From Paucimonas lemoignei (GTDB lineage Bacteria > Pseudomonadota > Gammaproteobacteria > Pseudomonadales > Pseudomonadaceae), in the NCBI GenBank assembly GCA_900475325.1, contig LS483371.1:2604001-2668000 (forward strand): a stretch of DNA of 64,000 nt, in the 5' to 3' direction. The position numbers were made by a program, and so were the translations under genes. The notes beneath the pieces were generated by a model that made no database searches, had not been told where the DNA came from, and saw nothing but the letters and a program-made list of their open reading frames with translations. Each line of letters starts with the position of its first letter. Within the stretch, counting starts at the first letter, position 1. This document shows, piece after piece, positions 46,542-56,008 of this stretch.

Positions 46542-47711
46542 ATGCGCATCGTCGACATTCGTGAAAAGACGGTCTCCATTGCTTCGCCCATTGCCAATGC
46601 CTACATCGACTTTTCGAAAATGACCTGTTCAGTGGTGGCCGTGGTCACGGATGTGATTCGCGACGGCAAGCCCGTGATCGGCTATGGCTTCAACTCCAAT
46701 GGGCGTTACGGGCAGGGTGCGCTGATGCGTGACCGGTTTCTGGCGCGGGTACTGGAAGCCGATCCTGAAAGCCTGATCGACCACGCCAATGACAACCTTG
46801 ACCCGTTTGCCATCTGGAAAGCCTTGATGACCAACGAAAAGCCAGGCGGGCATGGCGAGCGTTCAGTGGCGGTGGGCACCATCGACATGGCAGTGTGGGA
46901 CGCGGTGGCAAAAATCGAGGGCAAACCCTTGTATCGCCTGCTCGCCGACCGCTATCGCAATGGCGTGGCCGACGACAAGGTCTGGGTCTACGCGGCGGGG
47001 GGCTATTACTACCCCGGCAAGGACCACTCCAAGCTGCAGCAGGAAATGCGCGGTTATCTGGAGCGTGGCTACGAGGTGGTGAAGATGAAAATCGGCGCCG
47101 TGCCGCTGGCCGAAGACATCAGCCGGATCGAAGCGGTGCTGGAAGTGGTCGGCTCCGGTCGACGTCTGGCGGTGGATGCCAATGGCCGCTTTGACCAGCA
47201 GACCGCCATCGCCTACGCAGAAGCGCTGCGCCCCTACGACCTGTTCTGGTACGAAGAAGCCGGTGACCCGCTCGACTATGCGCTGCAAGCCGAACTGGCC
47301 AACCACTACGAGTTGCCAATGGCGACCGGGGAAAACCTGTTCTCGCACCAGGACGCGCGCAACTTGCTGCGCCACGGTGGCATGCGCCCGGACCGCGATT
47401 ATCTGCAATTCGACTGCGCGCTTTCCTATGGTCTTGTGGAGTACATGCGCACCTTGAAAGTCATGGAAGACATGGGCTGGTCATCGCGCCGCGTGGTGCC
47501 CCATGGTGGTCACCAGATGTCATTGAACATTGCCGCGGGCCTGCACCTGGGCGGCAATGAGTCCTACCCGGATGTATTCCAGCCCTTCGGTGGTTTTGCC
47601 GATGGCATCCGTGTCGAAAACGGCTATGTCGGCTTGCCGGATATTCCTGGCGTCGGCTTCGAGGCCAAATCCGCCCTCTATGCGGTCATGCGAGAACTGG
47701 GCGAAGGCTGA
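46542..47711 (+). CDS. tarD: D(-)-tartrate dehydratase (enolase superfamily)
   Basis: A 389-residue enolase-superfamily enzyme. The catalytic lysines K181 and K183 (VVKMKIG), metal ligands D212 (VDANGRF), E238 (WYEEAGDP) and E264 (TGENLF), and H321 (PHGGHQ) are intact. Each is one residue before the counterpart remembered for Bradyrhizobium TarD (K184, D213, E239, E265, H322). The N-terminal SPIANAYIDFSKM and NSNGRYGQGA also match that enzyme. It should convert D-tartrate to oxaloacetate. It is followed by dctA on the same strand and preceded by a divergent LysR gene. Confidence 0.88.
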   Translation: MRIVDIREKTVSIASPIANAYIDFSKMTCSVVAVVTDVIRDGKPVIGYGFNSNGRYGQGALMRDRFLARVLEADPESLIDHANDNLDPFAIWKALMTNEKPGGHGERSVAVGTIDMAVWDAVAKIEGKPLYRLLADRYRNGVADDKVWVYAAGGYYYPGKDHSKLQQEMRGYLERGYEVVKMKIGAVPLAEDISRIEAVLEVVGSGRRLAVDANGRFDQQTAIAYAEALRPYDLFWYEEAGDPLDYALQAELANHYELPMATGENLFSHQDARNLLRHGGMRPDRDYLQFDCALSYGLVEYMRTLKVMEDMGWSSRRVVPHGGHQMSLNIAAGLHLGGNESYPDVFQPFGGFADGIRVENGYVGLPDIPGVGFEAKSALYAVMRELGEG

Positions 47712-47727
47712 TCGACGCTTGCTCCAC

Positions 47728-47750
47728 AGCGGGCCCCGTGCGGGTCCGCT
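47728..47750 (+). promoter_or_regulatory. Hairpin in the tarD-dctA gap
   Basis: AGCGGGCCC pairs with GGGTCCGCT around a CGTGC loop (nine pairs, one G-U). There is no T-run. It could trim expression between the genes; this is inference. Confidence 0.35.
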
Positions 47751-47801
47751 GATTCCTCCCCGCTTAATCCTCGTATAACAAAACAACACTGAGGTACAGC
47801 C

Positions 47802-49136
47802 ATGAACACCGCCACACGCTGGTATCAGCATCTCTACATCCAGGTTTTGATCGGCATCGTTATCGGTGGCCTGCTGGGCTACCTGGTCCCCGGTTTTGCC
47901 GCCAAGTTGCAACCGCTGGCTGACGGCTTTATCAAGCTGATCAAGATGCTTCTGGCTCCGATCATCTTCGGCACAGTCGTCGTCGGCATTGCGAAAATGG
48001 GCAGCATCAAGGAGGTCGGTCGGATCGGCGGCAAGGCCTTGCTCTACTTCGAGATCGTTTCCACCCTTGCGTTGGTGATCGGGCTGGTGGTGGTCAACAT
48101 CATGAATCCGGGGGAGGGCATGAACATTGATGTGGCTTCTCTCAACGCCGGTGCGGTCAGCGGTTATGCGCAGGTCGCCCAGGCCCAGGGCGGTGTCGTC
48201 GAGTTTTTCATGAACATCATCCCCACGACGCTGTTTGACGCCTTTGCCAAAGGCGCGATGCTTCAGGTGATCCTGATTTCAGTGCTGATGGGGGTGGCGC
48301 TGGTGCAGTTGGGCGAGACCGGCAAGCCGCTGGTCAACATCATCGACCTGTTGCTGCAGGGGCTGTTCAAGATCGTTGCCATGGTCATGCGTCTGGCACC
48401 GATTGGCGCGGGCGCGGGCATGGCGTTCACCATTGGCAAATATGGCATCGGGACGCTGTTGTCACTGGGGCACCTGATTCTGGCGCTGTACGTCACCACG
48501 CTGTTTTTCATCATTGTGGTGTTAGGCTCGATTGCCCGCTGGTCCGGCGTGCCGTTGTGGACCTTTGTGCGCTATTTCAAGGATGAAATTCTCGTCACCC
48601 TCGGCACCTGCTCCACTGAAGCGGTGCTGCCACGCATGATGGTCAAGCTTGAAAAACTCGGTTGCAGGCGTTCGGTGGTCGGCATGGTGTTGCCCACCGG
48701 TTATACCTTCAACTCCGACGGCACCTGTATTTACCTGACCATGGCGGCGATCTTTGTGGCGCAGGCCACCAACACCCCGCTGGGCCTGGGGGATCAATTG
48801 GTGGTGCTGGGTGTGCTGCTGCTCACCTCCAAAGGCTCGGCGGGGGTGGCCGGCGCAGGTTTTGTGACCCTGGCGGCAACCCTGTCGGTGATCCCGGAAA
48901 TCCCGTTGGTGGGCCTGGTGTTGTTGCTCGGCGTGGACCGCTTCCTCAACGAAGCCAGGGCCGTGACCAACCTGATCGGCAACGGCATCGGCACAATTGC
49001 TATCGCCAAGTGGGATGGCGCGTTTGACCAAGCCATTGCCGACCGGGAAATCGCGGCCATGAAAAATCCGGCTGCGGTGATTGCGCCTGTGACTGCCCCG
49101 ATGCCTGCCCCGGTGACACAGACGGGCAAATCATGA
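47802..49136 (+). CDS. dctA: C4-dicarboxylate/proton (Na+) symporter DctA
   Basis: Inner-membrane dicarboxylate:cation symporter of 444 residues. Typical elements are ADGFIKLIKMLLAPIIFGTVV, the serine-rich re-entrant loop TLGTCSTEAVLPRMM, and the substrate-site region GYTFNSDGTCIYLTMAAIF. Its position after tarD suggests it imports tartrate or related dicarboxylates. Its stop overlaps by six bases the stop of the convergent amidohydrolase gene. A proline/alanine-rich tail follows the last helix. Confidence 0.93.
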   Translation: MNTATRWYQHLYIQVLIGIVIGGLLGYLVPGFAAKLQPLADGFIKLIKMLLAPIIFGTVVVGIAKMGSIKEVGRIGGKALLYFEIVSTLALVIGLVVVNIMNPGEGMNIDVASLNAGAVSGYAQVAQAQGGVVEFFMNIIPTTLFDAFAKGAMLQVILISVLMGVALVQLGETGKPLVNIIDLLLQGLFKIVAMVMRLAPIGAGAGMAFTIGKYGIGTLLSLGHLILALYVTTLFFIIVVLGSIARWSGVPLWTFVRYFKDEILVTLGTCSTEAVLPRMMVKLEKLGCRRSVVGMVLPTGYTFNSDGTCIYLTMAAIFVAQATNTPLGLGDQLVVLGVLLLTSKGSAGVAGAGFVTLAATLSVIPEIPLVGLVLLLGVDRFLNEARAVTNLIGNGIGTIAIAKWDGAFDQAIADREIAAMKNPAAVIAPVTAPMPAPVTQTGKS

Positions 49137-50366
49137 TCCGGCCTTCCCAGGCCTGAGCAGCGTCCCGACCGGTCGGCTGAAGGTTTGCCGACCCCCCTTG
49201 AACCCCATCAAGGGCGTGCTGATCTCGGCGATCACCGCCGCTGCCGAGGGTGCGTCGAAGACGATGAAATCGGCGCGACAGCCCGGTTGCAGGCCGTAAT
49301 CCTGCAACCGAAGCAGACGCGCGGATTCGCTGGAGACCCAGGCCAGGCACTGCAGCAGTTGCGGCACGGTGCCCATCTGGCTGACGTTGGCGAACAGGTT
49401 GGCCTGACGGATAAGCGATGCATCACCATAGGGGGTGAACGGGTTGCCGATGTTGTTGGTGGACACCGAGCACGTCACGCCACAGGCCTGCAAATGCGCC
49501 AGCGGCGCCAGCCCACGCGGCTTGTTGTGAAACGACTCGCGGCCCATCAGGAACAGATCGGTGCTGGGCAGGCAGGTGACGTGCACGCCGACCTTGGCCA
49601 GATGCATGCCCAGTACGGTCATCTGCTCTTTGGATAGCGTCGACAGTTTGGTCACATGGCCAATGGTCACGCGGCCGCCCCAGCCATGCAGTTGGCTGCA
49701 ACGCGCCACCTCCATGACCGTCATGCCTTCCGGGTTCAGGTCGAAATCCAGGTGCAGGTCCAGGTCGCAGTCGTAGTGCACTGCCAACTCGAACAAACGC
49801 TGGATCTGGGCATTCGGGTCGCTGTCCATGTAGGGGCAGCCGCCCAGCACTGTCGCGCCGCTTTCCAGTGCCTGGCACAGCAGCTGTTCGGTACCGGGGT
49901 TGTTCAGCATCCCTTCTTGCGGGAAAACGCAGATTTCCAGGCTGATGGCCCAGGCGTAATCCGCTTGCAGGCGGCGGATGGCGTTGAAGCCAATCAGGCC
50001 AATCTGCGGGTCCAGTTCCACATGGGTGCGCATGTGGGTGGTGCCTTGCAGGATGGCTTTGTCCAGCACGTGGGCGCCGCGCTGGTACACATCGTCTTCG
50101 GTGAATTCGGCCTTGGCGTTTCGGGTCTGAGCCACGGCTTCGGCGAGGGTGCCTTCCTGCAGATGGCAACGCTGCATGATGCAGGCTTTGTCAAGGTGGA
50201 TATGGGTTTCGATCAATCCCGGCATCAGCAATTTGCCCTGAAGGTCCAGAGTCTCGAATTGCGTGGTGGCGGGGCTGAAGGCGTCGACAAAGTAGCCGTT
50301 TTCGACATGCAGCTCGGCGCAGGCGTTGTCTTCACATCGGGCGTTGATGATTCGCAGGGCGTTCAT
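49131..50366 (-). CDS. Cytosine-deaminase-like amidohydrolase with altered catalytic residues
   Basis: A 411-residue amidohydrolase-superfamily protein. Metal-ligand histidines H55 and H57 (ETHIHLDKA), H205 (LHLDF) and H237 (TIGHVT) are present. Two positions that in E. coli CodA are E217 (catalytic) and D313 (metal ligand) are F208 and N304 (VSTNNIGNPF) by motif alignment. So a simple CodA-type deamination is doubtful. It overlaps the transporter fusion gene by four bases, making it the last gene of a livK-livH-livMGF operon. It likely acts on the imported compound, perhaps a cyclic amide or N-substituted heterocycle. Confidence 0.85.
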   Translation of the reverse strand: MNALRIINARCEDNACAELHVENGYFVDAFSPATTQFETLDLQGKLLMPGLIETHIHLDKACIMQRCHLQEGTLAEAVAQTRNAKAEFTEDDVYQRGAHVLDKAILQGTTHMRTHVELDPQIGLIGFNAIRRLQADYAWAISLEICVFPQEGMLNNPGTEQLLCQALESGATVLGGCPYMDSDPNAQIQRLFELAVHYDCDLDLHLDFDLNPEGMTVMEVARCSQLHGWGGRVTIGHVTKLSTLSKEQMTVLGMHLAKVGVHVTCLPSTDLFLMGRESFHNKPRGLAPLAHLQACGVTCSVSTNNIGNPFTPYGDASLIRQANLFANVSQMGTVPQLLQCLAWVSSESARLLRLQDYGLQPGCRADFIVFDAPSAAAVIAEISTPLMGFKGGRQTFSRPVGTLLRPGKAGS

Positions 50367-52873
50367 GCGCAGACTCCAGGCTGTGGGACAGCGCTTTCAC
50401 CCAGATAGGCCGCTGCCAGCTCTTTATCGTCACGCAGTTCAGCGGCGCTGGCGGATTTGACGATGCGCCCGGTTTCCAGCACGTAAGCGCGGTCGGCGAC
50501 TTGCAGGGCCAGGTTGGCCATCTGGTCCACCAGCAAAATAGTCACGCCTTCATCACGCAGGGCCGACAGGGCGTCGTACAGCTCGCCAATCATGGCGGGG
50601 GATAAACCCAGTGACGGCTCATCCAGCAAGAGTATTTTCGGCTTGGCCATCAGCCCGCGACCGACCGCGACCATCTGTTGTTCGCCACCGGAAAGCAGCC
50701 CGGCCGGGTTGTCGATGCGGTCGCGCAAGCGTGGGAAACGCTTGAGGATGGCCTCGATTTCGGCGTCGGCATCGAAGGCTTCGCGGCGTGAATAACCACC
50801 CAGCAACAGGTTGTCCCGCACGCTCAAATACGGGAACACCTGGCGACCTTCCGGCACCAGCGCCAGCCCCTGTGCGGCAATACTGCTGGCGCTGGCGTGC
50901 TCGATGCTTTCGTTGTCCAGCAGGATGCTGCCACTGGTGGCCCGGTGCAGCCCGGCCAGGCATTGCAGAATGCTGGACTTGCCGGCGCCGTTGGCCCCCA
51001 GAATCGCCACCAGCTCACCGGGGTTGACCAGCAGATTGACGTGGTCGACCACTGCCGACGCGCCGTAATCAATGACCAGATCCTTGACGTACAGGCGCGC
51101 ATCACGGCTGCCATCCCAGGGTTGCGGGCGAGGCGTGGCCTGGTAATCGGTGCCGCCCAGGTACGCGGCGATGACCTGCGCATTCTCGCGGATCTCGCTG
51201 GGTGGGCCGCTGGCGATGGGCTTGCCAGCATCGAGCACCAGCAAGTGTTCAGACACGGACATCACCAGGGCCATGTCGTGTTCGACCAGAATCACCGTGA
51301 GACCGAACCCGGCCAGCGTGCGCAACAGCACCGCCAGCTCGTCGGTGTCGCGACGGCTCAGGCCAGCGGCTGGTTCGTCCAGCAGCAACACTGCCGGTGC
51401 CGTGGCCAATGCCCGGGCGATTTCCACCAGACGGCGATCCACATGGGGCAAGTCTTCGGCCGGGATATTCACTTCGCCGCGATAACCGACCAGGGCCAGC
51501 AGGTCCATTGCCAGGTTGCGCTGCTCGGCGCTGGAGCGGCTGAAAGGCAGGCCAAGACGGCCCTTCTGCATGGCGACGAGCAGGTTGTCGAGCACCGACA
51601 TTTCGCCGAACAAAAGCGTGGTCTGGTAGGTGCGGGCGATACCGGCGCGGGCGCTTTTCCAGGCGGGCAGGCCAGCCAGAGGCTGTTGCAGTTCGATCTG
51701 GCCGCTGTCCGGGGCGTAAAAGCCGCTGATCATGTTCAGCACGGTGGTTTTACCCGCGCCGTTGGGGCCGATGATGCTGGTGATGCTGCCCGCAGGCGCA
51801 TGCAGATTGACGTGTTGCGCCGCCTGCACGCCGCCAAAGCGGATGCCGATGTCAGTGACACGCAAGCCGCTGGACGGGCCTCGGCTGCGCAGATGTTCAG
51901 CGATGCGTGCGTGATTGCTGGCAGCAGGCGGCAGCAATGAGGTGGGCTTGATCCAGCGCCGGGCGAGGGCGCCCAGCAGCCCGTTGGGGGCAATCCACAG
52001 CACCAGCAGCAATAGCACCGAAAAAATCAGCAAGCGGTATTCGGCGAAATCCGACAGCAACTCCGGCACCAGCACGATCAGCAAGGCACCGATCAGCGGC
52101 CCGAACAGCATACCGCTGCCGCCCACGATCACCGCGAGGACAAACAGGATCGACTGGGAAAACGGAAAGGATTCGGGGTTGATGAACATCAGCAGTGGCG
52201 CCAGCAGGCCACCGGCCAGACCGGTCAAGGCCGCAGACAGGGCAAAGGCCAGCGTCTTGCTCAGCACCGGGTTGAAGCCCAGCGAACGCGCGGCGATTTC
52301 CGAGGCCTTGACCGCACGCATGGCCTTGCCCCAGCTGCTGTGGCTCAAACGCTGGTAGAACAGCAGCGCGCCAATCATCAGCGCCGCGGCCAGCAGGGCC
52401 AGGAGGGTGGCAGGATCAAGCCCGGCAAATTCCGGCAGCGGGATGCCCATCAGGCCGTTGGAACCACCGGTTACGTCCCGCCATTCAATCAGGCTGTGAT
52501 GCACCACGAACGCAAAGGCAATGGTGATCATCGCCAGGTAAGGACCGCTGACCCGCAGCGCCGGGATCGCCAGCAATGCACCGATCAATCCGGCAATGAC
52601 CCCCGCCAGTGGCAGTGCCAACCAGAGCGGCCAACCGGCCAGGGTCAACAAGGCCGAGACATAGGCGCCGATGGCATAAAACGCGATGTGCCCGAAGGAA
52701 ATCTGCCCGCTCAGGCCAATCAGAATATTCAGGCCGACACCCACCACCGCCGCCAGGGCGCAGAGGGTGAAGACCAGTAAGGAGTAGCTGTCCAGAGTAA
52801 ACGCCATGACGCCGCAAGACGCGGCCAACAGTGCGATGAATACCGGAGCCGCCAAGGATTTAGTGTCTTTCAT
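50363..52873 (-). CDS. LivM-LivG-LivF fusion: branched-chain-type ABC permease and two ATPases in one polypeptide
   Basis: An 836-residue fusion. Residues about 5-305 form a LivM-type permease (GLSGQISFGHIAFYAIGAY; GGSNGLMGIPLPEFAG). Residues about 337-575 are a LivG-type ATPase: Walker A GPNGAGKTT at 369-377, signature region LPHVDRRLVEIARAL, Walker B LLLDEPAAGLS. Residues about 592-830 are a LivF-type ATPase: Walker A GANGAGKSS near 626-634, signature LSGGEQQMVAVGRGL, Walker B LLLDEPSLGLSP. There is no stop or frameshift between parts. The permease LivH is encoded separately upstream. Normally these are three proteins. Confidence 0.93.
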   Translation of the reverse strand: MKDTKSLAAPVFIALLAASCGVMAFTLDSYSLLVFTLCALAAVVGVGLNILIGLSGQISFGHIAFYAIGAYVSALLTLAGWPLWLALPLAGVIAGLIGALLAIPALRVSGPYLAMITIAFAFVVHHSLIEWRDVTGGSNGLMGIPLPEFAGLDPATLLALLAAALMIGALLFYQRLSHSSWGKAMRAVKASEIAARSLGFNPVLSKTLAFALSAALTGLAGGLLAPLLMFINPESFPFSQSILFVLAVIVGGSGMLFGPLIGALLIVLVPELLSDFAEYRLLIFSVLLLLVLWIAPNGLLGALARRWIKPTSLLPPAASNHARIAEHLRSRGPSSGLRVTDIGIRFGGVQAAQHVNLHAPAGSITSIIGPNGAGKTTVLNMISGFYAPDSGQIELQQPLAGLPAWKSARAGIARTYQTTLLFGEMSVLDNLLVAMQKGRLGLPFSRSSAEQRNLAMDLLALVGYRGEVNIPAEDLPHVDRRLVEIARALATAPAVLLLDEPAAGLSRRDTDELAVLLRTLAGFGLTVILVEHDMALVMSVSEHLLVLDAGKPIASGPPSEIRENAQVIAAYLGGTDYQATPRPQPWDGSRDARLYVKDLVIDYGASAVVDHVNLLVNPGELVAILGANGAGKSSILQCLAGLHRATSGSILLDNESIEHASASSIAAQGLALVPEGRQVFPYLSVRDNLLLGGYSRREAFDADAEIEAILKRFPRLRDRIDNPAGLLSGGEQQMVAVGRGLMAKPKILLLDEPSLGLSPAMIGELYDALSALRDEGVTILLVDQMANLALQVADRAYVLETGRIVKSASAAELRDDKELAAAYLGESAVPQPGVCA

Positions 52874-53739
52874 ACTTTCACCAGTGCCTTGCTGCCGAAC
52901 AGCCCGTTGGGACGAATCGCCAAGGCCAGGATGACCAGCGCGAAGGTGAAGATCTGCGTAAAGGCCGAACCGAAGTACAGGGTGATCAAGGCTTCCGCCA
53001 GGCCGAACAACAACCCGGCAGCAAACACGCCGCCCGCGCTGGCGATGCCTCCGAGAATCGCCACCGCGAAGGCTTTGAGGCCGAACAGCATGCCCATCTC
53101 CGCGTTGACGCTGAACAGCGGTGCAATCAGCAATCCTGCAATGGCCGCGAACACCGTAGACAGAGCAAAGGCGATGGCCACGACCCGATTGACGTTGATG
53201 CCCATCAGCATCGCCGCCCGAGGATTCTGCACGCAGGCTTCCAGTACTTTGCCCAGCCGGGTGTAGCGCCGCATCAGGTACAGCGCCAGTGCAATGGCCG
53301 CGCCAGCCAGCGGGATCAGCAGTTGCAATGCACCGACGTTATTGCCGAACAGCTGGACATTGAGATTGACCAGGCTGCTTTCGAACTGCCTCGGTTCCTT
53401 GCCAAACGTGAAGAGCGCCAGGTTGTCCACCAGGATCCCGCCTGCCACCGTTGCCATCAGCCAGGCCTGTGAGCCGCGGCTGTGGAAGGGCCGCACCAGC
53501 CAGCGCTCGATGGCCAGGCCGTAAAGGGCGCACAGCAGCAGCGTCAGCGGCAGGGCGAGCCACAACGACCAGCCCCAGGTGATGCAGAAGGTGTAGCCCA
53601 ATACCGCGCCGACCATCATGGCGCTGCCCTGGGCAAAGTTGACGGTGCGCGAGACGACGTAGGTCAGGTGAAAACCCAACGCCAGCAACGCGTACATGCT
53701 GCCCAGACCGAGCCCGGTAACAATGGCGGCGGTGAACAT
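52870..53739 (-). CDS. Branched-chain amino acid-type ABC transporter permease LivH
   Basis: A 289-residue inner-membrane permease with about eight hydrophobic segments. LivH-type elements are GLGSMYALLALGFHLTYVVSRTVNFAQGS split over two helices and NPRAAMLMGINVNRV. It overlaps the LivMGF fusion gene by four bases and follows the binding-protein gene by 25. It pairs with the LivM part of the fusion to form the channel. Confidence 0.92.
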   Translation of the reverse strand: MFTAAIVTGLGLGSMYALLALGFHLTYVVSRTVNFAQGSAMMVGAVLGYTFCITWGWSLWLALPLTLLLCALYGLAIERWLVRPFHSRGSQAWLMATVAGGILVDNLALFTFGKEPRQFESSLVNLNVQLFGNNVGALQLLIPLAGAAIALALYLMRRYTRLGKVLEACVQNPRAAMLMGINVNRVVAIAFALSTVFAAIAGLLIAPLFSVNAEMGMLFGLKAFAVAILGGIASAGGVFAAGLLFGLAEALITLYFGSAFTQIFTFALVILALAIRPNGLFGSKALVKV

Positions 53740-53764
53740 AGTGGCGACTCCTTGAAGGCTTGGC

Positions 53765-54949
53765 TTACGGCTTGAGCGGTACGATCTGGTCGTTCACGAA
53801 GTGCGTGAACAGATAGTCATCCGGGCCCAGCGCGTCGTGTTTCTGCACGGTGAACGGCTGCTTGTAATGCTTGATCAAGCCGTCGTATTCGGTGATTGCG
53901 TAAAAGCCGTCACGCACTGCCTTGCCGTCGGTGCTGCCTGCTTTTTCGATGGCCTGTGCCGCCAGGTGCAGCGCGTCGTAGGCGTTGGCGATGCCCACCG
54001 CCGGGGTGACGTCAGCCAGGGTTTTGATCTGCGGGTAAGCGGCTTTGAGCGCTGCGAGCAGTGCGTCGCCTTTGGCGCTGTTGTGCTCGGTGAACACGTA
54101 GGTCTGGATGAAATGCACCCGTGAGGCATTCGGGCCTGCCAGCTCACCAAAGCGACCACCGGCTGGACCCCAATGGGAAACCACCGGCACGTCCCAGCCC
54201 ATGCGATCCAGGGATTTCACCACCTGGGCCGAAGGGCCGACGTTGCCGACCATCAGCAAGGTATCTGCACCGGCGTTTTTCAGGCGGGTCAGCTGTGGCA
54301 CCACGTCCAGGTCGCTGTCTTGAATGCGCTCGACACCGGCATTGGCCAGGCCGCGCTTTTCCAGGGCGCGTTTGAAGCCCGCTTCGTTGGATTCGCCCCA
54401 CGGATTGTTGATCAGGATCATGCCCGGCTTCTTCATGCCGTTATCCACGCCGTACTTCACCAGCGCTTCGTCCACCAGCTCATCCACTGCCGAGACCCGG
54501 AACACGTAGTTATCGGCTGCGCCGTTTTCAGTGATCTTGGTGCCCGCTGCCCAGATGCCCATGAACGGCACTTTCATCTGGTTGGCCAACGGCACAATGG
54601 CCAGGGAGACGGGCGTATCAAGGCCACCAAACAGGACCGTGACCTTTTCCCGCTGCACCAGCTCGCGGGCCGCCAGCATGCCTTTGGACGGGTTGCTTTC
54701 ATCGTCGCGACGCACCAGCTCCAATGGACGACCGAGTACGCCGCCTTTGGCGTTGACCTCGTTGATCGCCATGCTCAGGCCACGGGTCAGTGCTTCGCCG
54801 GACTTGGCCGACTGCCCGGAAAGGGCTGCGACCAGGCCGACCTTGATTGGCTCGGCGGCTTGCGAGCCAGCGGCCACAGTCATAGAGAGCGTGACTGCCG
54901 CAGCCACGGGGAACAGCAGACGTTGCAGGTTTGGAAGCCGGATGGCCAT
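53765..54949 (-). CDS. Branched-chain amino acid-type ABC transporter periplasmic binding protein
   Basis: A 394-residue periplasmic binding protein (type 1 fold, LivK/AmiC-like). A signal peptide (to about AAGSQA) precedes EPIKVGLVAALSGQSAKSGEALTRG. The hinge and cleft pattern LVQREKVTVLFGGLDTPVSLAI is typical. Members of this class bind amides, urea, aromatic acids or amino acids; the ligand here is not known. It is the first gene of the operon, divergent from the SnoaL-like gene. Confidence 0.91.
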   Translation of the reverse strand: MAIRLPNLQRLLFPVAAAVTLSMTVAAGSQAAEPIKVGLVAALSGQSAKSGEALTRGLSMAINEVNAKGGVLGRPLELVRRDDESNPSKGMLAARELVQREKVTVLFGGLDTPVSLAIVPLANQMKVPFMGIWAAGTKITENGAADNYVFRVSAVDELVDEALVKYGVDNGMKKPGMILINNPWGESNEAGFKRALEKRGLANAGVERIQDSDLDVVPQLTRLKNAGADTLLMVGNVGPSAQVVKSLDRMGWDVPVVSHWGPAGGRFGELAGPNASRVHFIQTYVFTEHNSAKGDALLAALKAAYPQIKTLADVTPAVGIANAYDALHLAAQAIEKAGSTDGKAVRDGFYAITEYDGLIKHYKQPFTVQKHDALGPDDYLFTHFVNDQIVPLKP

Positions 54950-55137
54950 AGGTCATTCTCCTGATTGCTAGCAGTTGCATATTTATTGCTAGCAAGTAGG
55001 ATGCCAGTCAGTGCAGGCCGTCAAACCCGCGCTTGTTGGGGTTGACGCTGAACGTTTACGCGCCAATATGCAGCGCGTCGCACCAAGTCAAGGCGTGACG
55101 GGCCGCATTCATAATGCTTGAGTCAGGAGAGTCAGTA

Positions 55138-55536
55138 ATGTCGGAAATCAATAAAGATGTGCAGATTGTTAGCAATTTTCTGGAAGCATCCATGGCCCCT
55201 GATCCGGTCCGCGCCGCAACCTTCATGAGTGCCGACGTGAAGATCACCTTCACCGGTGGCCGGGCAATGCCGACGCCACAGGACATCACCGCGTTCAACG
55301 GTTCGCGCTATGCCTGGGTCAAGAAGGCGCTGGGCAATTTCGACTGGATGGATCGCGGGGATCACACCGTGGTGTATTCCAATGGCACGCTGTACGGCGA
55401 GTGGCCCGATGGCCAGAGCTTCTCAGGCAATCGCTACCTGGACCGCTTCGAAGTGCGCGACGGCAAGATCACGCACATGGACGTCTGGAACGACAGCGCC
55501 GAATGGATCCTGGCTCCGGAGATTGCCAAGGCTTGA
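55138..55536 (+). CDS. SnoaL/NTF2-like domain protein
   Basis: A 132-residue cytoplasmic protein of the NTF2 fold (SnoaL-like). Features are a long first helix (DVQIVSNFLEASMAPDPVRAATFM), then ADVKITFTGGRAM, the loop SFSGNRYLDRFEVRDGKITHMDVWND, and a short tail. AGGAGA lies before ATG 55138; an upstream TTG is less likely. It is divergent from the livK-type gene. Similar folds act as isomerases or cyclases; no substrate can be given. Confidence 0.83.
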   Translation: MSEINKDVQIVSNFLEASMAPDPVRAATFMSADVKITFTGGRAMPTPQDITAFNGSRYAWVKKALGNFDWMDRGDHTVVYSNGTLYGEWPDGQSFSGNRYLDRFEVRDGKITHMDVWNDSAEWILAPEIAKA

Positions 55537-55608
55537 TATCTGGTCTGATGGGCCTATGCCAGCCGGAAACCGGCTGAGAAGGGCCCGTCGTATCGCCCAC
55601 CACTCGAG

Positions 55609-55841
55609 CAGACTGTGTGAAAACTACTGCGTGCTGGGCACCTTCGGTGCTACGCGAGCCATACTGCGTCAAAAACAGGCGAAAATGCTCATTTAGAACA
55701 CCTGGACGTCGAGCGCGACCCCGGCCGTTTTTCGCCTGTTTTGATTCGCTTCGCTCACCCTTCGGGCCAGCCTGCGGCTGTTACTCGCTCCGCTCGTTGC
55801 GCCTTGTCTTGCCTTCGCTCGCTACGTTTTCACACAGTCTG
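55609..55841. mobile_element. Candidate MITE / short palindromic element
   Basis: This is the main content of the 470-base gap 55537-56008. CAGACTGTGTGAAAAC (55609-55624) is perfectly repeated inverted at 55826-55841. Internal inverted pieces include CAAAAACAGGCGAAAA with TTTTCGCCTGTTTTG. The directly flanking bases are CGAG on both sides, a possible 4-base target duplication. It has no coding capacity. The size (233 bp) and terminal repeats fit a non-autonomous element, but the family is not known. Confidence 0.55.
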
Positions 55842-56008
55842 CGAGCCGAGCGGGTTCCAGTGTTAAATCTCAATCGCTGGGGCCCGCGCCCGCTTTGATC
55901 ATGGCTCAGTGGAATCTGGCATAGCAGATTGCACTTTTGCTCATTTCGCCGATCTATGTCTGTCACCACACGCCCCGTGCGTAGACAGTAGAGCCAGTTT
56001 TGGTACCG

